The translations under genes and the position numbers were made by a program. This document shows positions 1-4,557 of a stretch of DNA of 7,715 bases, in pieces (position 1 is the stretch's first letter; each line of letters starts with the position of its first letter). The notes under the pieces were generated by a model that made no database searches, had not been told where the DNA came from, and saw only the letters and a list, made by a program, of their open reading frames with translations. This stretch comes from Allobrachymonas sp. GTDB lineage: Bacteria > Pseudomonadota > Gammaproteobacteria > Burkholderiales > Burkholderiaceae_C. The stretch is from the NCBI GenBank assembly GCA_018054915.1, contig JAGPIR010000052.1:1-7715 (forward strand), read 5' to 3'.

Positions 1-483
1 GGCTGGAAGGTTATCCGCTTCAACTTCCGCGGAGTGGGCGCCAGCGCCGGGGCGTATGACGAAGGACGCGGCGAAACCCACGACCTGTTGGCCGTGCTGG
101 AGCAAACCGCAAACCTGGGCCAGCCGGTGGTTCTGGGCGGATTTTCGTTTGGCGCCTTCGTGGCCTGCAGCGCAGCGCAAGTTCTGATGGCGCACGAAGC
201 TGAACGGCCGGATGAACAACGCCGGCTGCGGCACCTGCTGCTGGCGGGTACGGCGGCAAGCCGCTTTGCCGTGCCGCCGGTCGATGCCCGGTTGCATGCC
301 GGAACGCTCGCGCTGCATGGTGCGCTCGATGATGTAGTGCCGCTGGCCGACGTGCTGGACTGGGCGCGGCCGCAACAAACACTTCCTGTCACGGTTGTGC
401 CGGCAGGCGGCCATTTTTTTCATGGACAATTGCCCCTGCTCAAACGCCTGGTGCTGCAGCACCTGCTGGTGGCGTCCGTCTAA
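1..483 (+). CDS. alpha/beta hydrolase, 5' end cut off by the window
   Basis: The reading frame is open from base 1, so the start lies outside the window; 160 residues plus TAA are visible. The fragment opens with a strand and turn (RFNFRGVGAS) typical of small serine hydrolases of the dienelactone-hydrolase/YfhR-like group. The nucleophile elbow GFSFG carries the likely catalytic Ser49 (fragment numbering). The acid is probably Asp110 in HGALDDVVP and the base His138 in GGHFFHG, so the triad is complete and in the usual order. No signal peptide can be judged. Family members are about 210 residues long, so roughly 50 N-terminal residues are missing. The substrate cannot be told from sequence; esterase or thioesterase activity is only the family-level expectation. 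A GTG at 34 is open in frame but would remove the first conserved strand, so it is not the start. The carboxypeptidase gene follows 48 bases downstream. Confidence 0.88.
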   Translation, partial: GWKVIRFNFRGVGASAGAYDEGRGETHDLLAVLEQTANLGQPVVLGGFSFGAFVACSAAQVLMAHEAERPDEQRRLRHLLLAGTAASRFAVPPVDARLHAGTLALHGALDDVVPLADVLDWARPQQTLPVTVVPAGGHFFHGQLPLLKRLVLQHLLVASV

Positions 484-491
484 TCACACAA

Positions 492-526
492 CCGTCCGGC
501 GCGCAACCCTGTGGGGTTGCGGACGG
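492..526 (+). promoter_or_regulatory. bulged hairpin between the hydrolase and the carboxypeptidase start
   Basis: A 6-bp stem (CCGTCC 492-497 with GGACGG 521-526) stacks on a 7-bp stem (GCAACCC 503-509 with GGGTTGC 514-520), closed by a TGTG loop. A 5-base bulge (498-502) sits on the left side only. All 13 pairs are Watson-Crick. The right arm ends five bases before ATG 532 and contains GGACGGA, the only Shine-Dalgarno-like stretch for that start, so the fold would hide it. A run of five T (539-543) follows, but 12 bases after the stem, which is poor for an intrinsic terminator. The fold is visible in the sequence; a regulatory role is inferred. Confidence 0.5.
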
Positions 527-531
527 ACACG

Positions 532-1833
532 ATGACTGTTTTTCCAATGTCCTGTTTTCCATCTTCCTCCTTCCGGTCCCGTGTGGCTGGCGCCGCTTGC
601 CTCCTGCTGACTGCAACCGCATCGCTTCCCTGGCCGGCCGTGGCGCAACCAGCCGGCGCGGTTGCCGCGCCCCGCGCCAGCGCCGCATCCCCGGCGCCCG
701 AACCCGTGGCCGTGCCGCCGGTTCAGCCGGGTTTTCCGGCGCCGCCGCCGCTGGCGGCGCGCAGCTTTTTGCTCATCGACGTGGGCGCCAACAACCAGAT
801 CCTGGCCGCCAAGGACATGGATGCCGTGATGGAACCGGCCTCGCTGACCAAGCTGATGACGGCCTACATCGTGTTTGACGCGCTCAAAAGCGGCAAGATC
901 AGCATGGACCAGACCTTTGGCGTGAGCGAAAAGGCCTGGAAAATGCCGGGCTCGCGCATGTTCATTCAGCCTGGCCAGCTGGTGCGCGTGGAAGACCTGC
1001 TCAAGGGCATGATCGTGCAATCGGGCAATGACGCCACCATGGCGCTGGCCGAAGGGCTGTTTGGCAGCGAAGAAGCCTTTGTGCAGCACATGAATGCCAC
1101 GGCACAGCGCCTGGGCATGCGCAATACCGGTTACCGCAACCCCGAGGGGCTCACCGCGCCGGGCCACGTCACCACCGCGCGCGACATGGCCCTGCTTTCC
1201 ACCCGCCTGCTGGCTGATTTTCCGCAGTATGTGGGCTTTTACGCGCTCAAGGAATACCGCTACCCCGGCACGCCAGCGGCCAATGCGGGCAACCGCAACC
1301 TGCTGCTGTTTCGTGACCCGAGCGTCGATGGCCTGAAAACCGGCCACACCGAAGCCGCCGGCTACAACCTGATTGCCACGGCCAAACGGCCCACCGCCGC
1401 GCAACCGCAGGGCCGCCGTCTGCTGGCCATTGTGTTTGGCACGGCCAGCGAGGCCGCGCGCGCCGAAGAAACCCTGAAACTGCTCAACTGGGGCTACGGC
1501 GCATTTGAAGACGCGCAGCTGCTGGCCGCCGGACAAGCCGCCCTGCAGGTGCGGGTGTGGAAAGGCCAGGCCAAGAACGTGGGACTGGGGAGCGCACAGC
1601 CCGTGGTGGTGGCCGTTCCGGCCGGACAGAGCGCCAACATCGCCAGCCAGGCGGTGGCGCAGGACGGCAAGATCATCGCCCCCCTCGCCGCAGGCCAGCC
1701 GCTGGGCACCTTCACGGTCAGCCTCAACGGCCAGCCGCTTGCCACCGTGCCGCTCACGCCCTTGCAGGATGTGCCGCTGGCTGGTTTCTTCGGGCGGCTG
1801 TGGGACGCCTTTCTGATGCTGTTTTCCAGATAA
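532..1833 (+). CDS. dacC: D-alanyl-D-alanine carboxypeptidase, PBP5/PBP6 type
   Basis: This is a 433-residue low-molecular-weight penicillin-binding protein that removes the terminal D-Ala from peptidoglycan pentapeptides in the periplasm. All three active-site motifs are present in order: SLTK with nucleophile Ser104 and Lys107, SGN at 164-166, and KTG at 269-271 followed by HTEAAGYN as in PBP5. The C-terminal third matches the PBP5 beta-domain. The last 20 or so residues (GFFGRLWDAFLMLF) form the amphipathic helix that anchors such enzymes to the inner membrane. Residues 1-38 are a Sec signal peptide with likely cleavage after AVA. Between it and the first catalytic-domain strand lies a Pro/Ala-rich stretch (about 39-80), longer than I expect for the family. 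ATG 532 is chosen; ATG 547 is possible but has no ribosome site, and GTG 511 lies in a hairpin loop. Whether this is the dacA- or dacC-named paralogue cannot be settled here. Confidence 0.95.
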   Translation: MTVFPMSCFPSSSFRSRVAGAACLLLTATASLPWPAVAQPAGAVAAPRASAASPAPEPVAVPPVQPGFPAPPPLAARSFLLIDVGANNQILAAKDMDAVMEPASLTKLMTAYIVFDALKSGKISMDQTFGVSEKAWKMPGSRMFIQPGQLVRVEDLLKGMIVQSGNDATMALAEGLFGSEEAFVQHMNATAQRLGMRNTGYRNPEGLTAPGHVTTARDMALLSTRLLADFPQYVGFYALKEYRYPGTPAANAGNRNLLLFRDPSVDGLKTGHTEAAGYNLIATAKRPTAAQPQGRRLLAIVFGTASEAARAEETLKLLNWGYGAFEDAQLLAAGQAALQVRVWKGQAKNVGLGSAQPVVVAVPAGQSANIASQAVAQDGKIIAPLAAGQPLGTFTVSLNGQPLATVPLTPLQDVPLAGFFGRLWDAFLMLFSR

Positions 1834-1987
1834 CCGGGCGGTGGCTGACGGGCCCCATCCGTCTGCAAACCACCACCTGTTCAGCCTGCACGCCAAACAG
1901 ACCGGCAGCCATACCGTCACACTCTGGGTGCAAGACTGGCAGGGCCGCCGCGCCATGGAGGCCACGGCCACGCGTCAACCGGAGTAA
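1817..1987 (+). pseudogene. orphan 3' coding tail of a lost gene
   Basis: Frame +2 is open from just after a TGA (1814-1816) to a TAA at 1985-1987, overlapping the end of the carboxypeptidase gene. From about 1829 it reads like real protein: a beta-strand-rich tail containing HHLFSLHAK, SHTVTLWVQDWQGRR and ending TRQPE. Codon choice is the same as in the intact genes (CTG, GCC, ACC, GGC, AGC, CAG). There is no ATG at the front; the only in-frame candidate is GTG 1841 with no ribosome site. A stem-loop follows directly after the stop. The simplest reading is that the 3' end of a gene for a larger extracytoplasmic protein with a C-terminal Ig-like or similar beta domain was left behind by a deletion whose left breakpoint is near the carboxypeptidase stop. 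I do not recognise the family. A short translationally coupled ORF is the alternative. Confidence 0.45.
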
Positions 1988-2017
1988 GTTGCAGCCTGCC
2001 CGCAGGCCAGCGGCAAC
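1988..2017 (+). terminator. nested stem-loop directly after the orphan tail
   Basis: An outer stem GTTGC (1988-1992) with GCAAC (2013-2017) encloses an inner stem GCCTG (1994-1998) with CAGGC (2003-2007) and a CCCG loop. It begins on the base after the TAA of the orphan tail. There is no T-run behind it, so it is not a standard intrinsic terminator. It could act as a 3'-end stabilising structure or a Rho-assisted terminator. Confidence 0.35.
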
Positions 2018-2029
2018 GGCGAGGCGGGT

Positions 2030-2041
2030 GGGCGCGCGCCC
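2030..2041. repeat. 12-bp perfect palindrome GGGCGCGCGCCC
   Basis: GGGCGC is followed directly by its reverse complement GCGCCC. In such GC-rich DNA a palindrome of this size can arise by chance. It lies in the non-coding stretch between the orphan tail and the Cys-rich protein gene. No protein-binding site is recognised. Confidence 0.3.
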
Positions 2042-2105
2042 CCTTCGGCTACAAGTGGTAACGCCAGGTGCACAATAAGACTATTGCCGGTTTGTGCTTC
2101 GGACA

Positions 2106-2160
2106 ATGGATGCCCAAGCCCATCGAAATGCACATGCGACAGTGATGCGCATGCGTCCAT
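2106..2160 (+). promoter_or_regulatory. foldable leader upstream of the Cys-rich protein gene
   Basis: Two nested inverted repeats are visible. The outer one pairs ATGGATG (2106-2112) with CGTCCAT (2154-2160), with one T-G wobble. The inner one pairs CATGCG (2133-2138) with CGCATG (2148-2153) around a 9-base loop; the two right arms abut. A small CCCGC/GCGGG hairpin (2169-2173 with 2179-2183) follows. The frame of the downstream gene is open through this leader from GTG 2094, but the encoded residues do not look like a signal peptide or a domain. I see no convincing -35/-10 pair. The function is unknown. Confidence 0.3.
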
Positions 2161-2207
2161 CCTCGTACCCCGCCTGCAGCGGGTGTCGACAGATGAAAGG
2201 GCTCGTC

Positions 2208-2972
2208 ATGAAGAAATACGCGGGACGATGGAATTTTTTTTGTGGCGGCATCGGGGGTGTGCTGCTGGCCGGAGTGCTGCAGCCGGCAGCAGCGGCAGAG
2301 CCGGGGCGGCTGTTGATCGATGGCAGCCGCGGGCAGCCGGTGGAGGCCGCTTTTGTGCGCCAGCATTTTGCGCAGCCATGGGTGCTTGAAGGCCTGCGCC
2401 GCGGCCCGGTGCGAATCCGCCAGCGCCTGCTGCTGACGGCTCCTGGCGCTACGGCCGATGCGCCGCTGGCGCGCATCACCCCGTTGCCCTCGCCAGGTGG
2501 CAACAACGCACCCGACTATCTGGTGCAAACCGGCGATTGCCGCATTTTTACCGCCGTCAGCGGTCGCCTGGCTGACGCCGCCGACCAGATGCGGTTTGCG
2601 TGCCCCGAAGCGCCCGATGTACAGCACATCGCCCGGCAGCGCACGGCCTGCGCCGCCCAGGGCGGCACCTGGGAAATGTCGATGATGTATCCCGATGGCA
2701 AGTGCCTGCCTGATTCGCGCGCGCGGTGTACCGAGCGCGGCGGCACCTGGAAGCGGGTGGGCTGGACGCAGGAGCTGCTTTGCGTGGAGCCAACGCCCGA
2801 TGGCGGCCGGAGCTGCACCGACGGCGCGCAGTGCGCGGCCAGAATCTGCCTGCACGATGGGCCGGAAAACACCCGCCCAAACGGCAAATGTCCCAACACC
2901 TATGGCCCCACGCTGGGTTGTTTTACCCAGATCAAGAACGGCATGTTGCAGCCCACTTTGTGCGTGGATTAG
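2208..2972 (+). CDS. secreted cysteine-rich protein with tandem C-x3-GGTW repeat, function unknown
   Basis: This 254-residue protein belongs to no family I can name. ATG 2208 is chosen because AAAGGG (2196-2201) sits six bases before it and the product then starts with a clean Sec signal peptide: basic MKKYAGR, a hydrophobic core and cleavage near QPAAAA at about residue 30. ATG 2193 and GTG 2094 are in frame but spoil the signal peptide. The first half has few landmarks and one likely disulfide pair (GDCRIF and RFACPEA). The second half is Cys-dense and contains a 26-residue tandem unit beginning CAAQGGTW (from Cys148) and CTERGGTW (from Cys174). A DGGRSCTDGAQC segment and a tail ending TLCVD follow. 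Twelve Cys remain after signal cleavage, an even number that suits a disulfide-bonded periplasmic or exported protein. No lipobox or catalytic motif is seen. A lipoprotein gene follows 70 bases downstream. Confidence 0.8.
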   Translation: MKKYAGRWNFFCGGIGGVLLAGVLQPAAAAEPGRLLIDGSRGQPVEAAFVRQHFAQPWVLEGLRRGPVRIRQRLLLTAPGATADAPLARITPLPSPGGNNAPDYLVQTGDCRIFTAVSGRLADAADQMRFACPEAPDVQHIARQRTACAAQGGTWEMSMMYPDGKCLPDSRARCTERGGTWKRVGWTQELLCVEPTPDGGRSCTDGAQCAARICLHDGPENTRPNGKCPNTYGPTLGCFTQIKNGMLQPTLCVD

Positions 2973-2987
2973 CGGGCCACAGCCCGC
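2972..2987 (+). terminator. hairpin overlapping the stop of the Cys-rich protein gene
   Basis: GCGGGC (2972-2977) pairs perfectly with GCCCGC (2982-2987) around a CACA loop. The stem starts on the last base of the TAG stop codon. No T-run follows directly; the nearest T-rich patch (3021-3029) is more than 30 bases away. It may protect the 3' end or weaken read-through into the lipoprotein gene. Intrinsic termination is doubtful. Confidence 0.35.
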
Positions 2988-3031
2988 CAGGGCATCCTCG
3001 CAAGGCCCGCCCTCAACGCTGTTTTATTTAT

Positions 3032-3035
3032 GGAG
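3032..3035 (+). promoter_or_regulatory. ribosome binding site of the OmpA-type lipoprotein gene
   Basis: GGAG lies seven bases before ATG 3043 in an AT-rich patch. This good Shine-Dalgarno decides the start against ATG 3097, which would give a shorter and also plausible lipoprotein signal. Confidence 0.6.
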
Positions 3036-3042
3036 AATAACG

Positions 3043-4440
3043 ATGTGCACCTCCCCCTCTCCCGGCATCCAGGCTCGCCCATCGGTTCGCGCGTCAATGC
3101 GCGCCGCTTGGTTGCTGGTGGCAACAGGTGGTTTGGCGCTGGCCGGTTGTGGCCAGCAACCCGCGCCCACGCAACCGCTTGATGCAAGCGCAGTCCCGGC
3201 GGCATCGGCCGCAAGTGCGGCGGCGCCAGCGGCTGCCGATGTTTCTTCGGCGGCGGTTGCTGTGGCCTCGGCACCGATGCAGACAGTTTCGGCCCCGGTG
3301 CAGGCGGCATCGGCCCCGGAGCCTTCGCGTGACCGCGATACCCCCACTCCCCTGACCGGTCCCGAGATCAGCGGCAGAGGCATCGGCAAGGAAGTGAGTT
3401 ATTACTGGAGCCTGCGCGCCCCGGCCGGAACCCTCAAGCTCACCGCCACCGGCAAGAATGAACGCAGCGGCTTCACCAATGCCGCGCGCGTGACGCTGTA
3501 CGACGAGCGCGCCGAGAGTCTGTGCCAGATCTCGCTGGGCAACACCACCGAGGACAAAACCAAAACGGCCGACTGCCCGCTGAGCAAGCCAAACCGGCTG
3601 GTGCTGCGGGTCGATCTTGCGGAAGAAAGCATCGATTACACGGTGCGCATCGATGGCGCCATCGAATGGCCTGCGGCAGCGGCCAGCGGCAGCGTCTCTG
3701 CACAATCCGGCGTCACCGGGCCGGGGTCTACCGATGTTGACGAACCCACGCGCTTGAAAACCTCACGCATCCGCGGCGAAGGTCCCAAAAGGGCGGCGTC
3801 GTACTACTACGCGTTCAATGCCGGGCCGGGCGAATTGGTGCTGACCATTGACGGCAGCAACGAGGCTTCGGGTTTCACCGAGGCCCTCAGGGCCGGCGTG
3901 TACACGCTGCGCGCCGAAAAAATCTGCCAAACCAACGTGGGCAACAGTTCGCTGGGCGCGCGCAAGGTAGTGAACTGCACGCTCGACAAGCGCCAGCCCG
4001 TGATCCTGCGGCTCGACGTCAGCCCCGAGACCCTCGAATTCCGCGTCCGGCTCGACGGAGCCTACGATTTTGAAGAATTCGTGCCGCCCAAACAGGTGGT
4101 AATCGCCCTTGACGCCGCCGTGCTGTTCGACACCGGCTTATTCAGCCTTAAACCCGATGCGCGCCAGACGCTGGACGAAGCCGCAGCACGGGTGAAAAAG
4201 TTTGCCGGTACGCCGGTGGTCATTTCGGGCCACACCGACAGTGTGGGAGATGATGCCAGCAACCTCAGGCTGTCGCAGCGCCGCGCCGAAGCCGTGCGGG
4301 ATTACTTTGTACAGCAAGCCGGTATCGATGCCAAACTGCTGAGTGTGAAAGGCCACGGCGAAGCACAGCCCATTGCAGACAACGGCACCGAAGCCGGCCG
4401 GGCCCGCAACCGGCGTGTGGAAGTGCTGGTACAACGGTAA
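3043..4440 (+). CDS. OmpA-family lipoprotein with two repeated N-terminal domains
   Basis: This 465-residue protein should be a lipoprotein that joins a membrane to the peptidoglycan. A basic N-terminus and hydrophobic segment end in the lipobox LAGC with lipidated Cys36. The next residues are Gly and Gln, with no Asp at +2, which favours outer-membrane sorting. An Ala/Ser/Pro-rich linker (about 40-103) follows. Two related domains (about 104-210 and 237-346) share the pattern SYYW or SYYY, SGFT, a conserved Cys pair spaced 17 residues (161/178 and 295/312), then a strand ending RIDGA or RLDGA. I do not recognise this domain; it looks beta-rich. Residues about 350-465 are an OmpA C-terminal domain: GHTD with Asp399, LSQRRA with Arg414, and a closing NRRVEV. 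Asp399 and Arg414 are 15 apart, as are the diaminopimelate-binding residues of Acinetobacter OmpA. No transmembrane beta-barrel is present. The downstream ATPase gene starts 117 bases on. Confidence 0.88.
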   Translation: MCTSPSPGIQARPSVRASMRAAWLLVATGGLALAGCGQQPAPTQPLDASAVPAASAASAAAPAAADVSSAAVAVASAPMQTVSAPVQAASAPEPSRDRDTPTPLTGPEISGRGIGKEVSYYWSLRAPAGTLKLTATGKNERSGFTNAARVTLYDERAESLCQISLGNTTEDKTKTADCPLSKPNRLVLRVDLAEESIDYTVRIDGAIEWPAAAASGSVSAQSGVTGPGSTDVDEPTRLKTSRIRGEGPKRAASYYYAFNAGPGELVLTIDGSNEASGFTEALRAGVYTLRAEKICQTNVGNSSLGARKVVNCTLDKRQPVILRLDVSPETLEFRVRLDGAYDFEEFVPPKQVVIALDAAVLFDTGLFSLKPDARQTLDEAAARVKKFAGTPVVISGHTDSVGDDASNLRLSQRRAEAVRDYFVQQAGIDAKLLSVKGHGEAQPIADNGTEAGRARNRRVEVLVQR

Positions 4441-4472
4441 TTGCCGCGGCGTTTCAAAACCGTCCCGTTATT

Positions 4473-4500
4473 CGCCTGAAAATGGGGTGGGCGTTTTCTC
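4473..4500 (+). terminator. weak intrinsic terminator candidate after the lipoprotein gene
   Basis: CGCCT (4473-4477) can pair with GGGCG (4489-4493), including one wobble pair, around an 11-base loop. TTTTCTC follows at once. The short stem and wide loop make it weak, but the position between two genes of unrelated function is right. Confidence 0.3.
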
Positions 4501-4545
4501 TGGCGGCTCCGGGCGGTGATGAACGCCGCATCGGGGCAATCAAAA

Positions 4546-4550
4546 AAGGA
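4546..4550 (+). promoter_or_regulatory. ribosome binding site that sets the ATPase start
   Basis: An AAGGA motif just after an A-run lies about seven bases before ATG 4558. The upstream in-frame starts GTG 4516 and ATG 4519 lack any such site, and the 13 residues they would add are not part of the ATPase N-terminal domain. Confidence 0.65.
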
Positions 4551-4557
4551 TTTCACA

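Noticed and set aside
484..1971. Long minus-strand open frame (495 codons) opposite the carboxypeptidase gene
   Set aside because: The plus strand encodes a protein with all PBP5 motifs. The minus-strand product is rich in Gly, Arg, His and Gln without domains, which is typical of an antisense shadow in GC-rich DNA.
1557..2078. Plus-strand frame running from inside dacC across the gap
   Set aside because: Arg/Pro/Gly-rich shadow composition and no start signal. The orphan tail in the neighbouring frame has much more protein-like codon use.
2049..2855. Minus-strand frame opposite the Cys-rich protein gene
   Set aside because: The plus-strand product has a signal peptide and an ordered Cys repeat. 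The minus product has no recognisable feature and lacks a ribosome site.
2695..3042. N-terminal extension of the lipoprotein frame upstream of ATG 3043
   Set aside because: The frame is open but overlaps the Cys-rich gene. It would bury the signal peptide and lipobox, and a good GGAG ribosome site precedes 3043.
3178..3330. Ala/Ser/Val-rich repeated codons resembling a short tandem repeat
   Set aside because: The units are irregular at the DNA level. This is an ordinary flexible linker of a lipoprotein, not a DNA repeat array.
4441..4557. Possible promoter before the ATPase gene
   Set aside because: TTGCCG and GTTATT-like hexamers can be picked out, but at a spacing of 20 bases; no pair with acceptable spacing was found.
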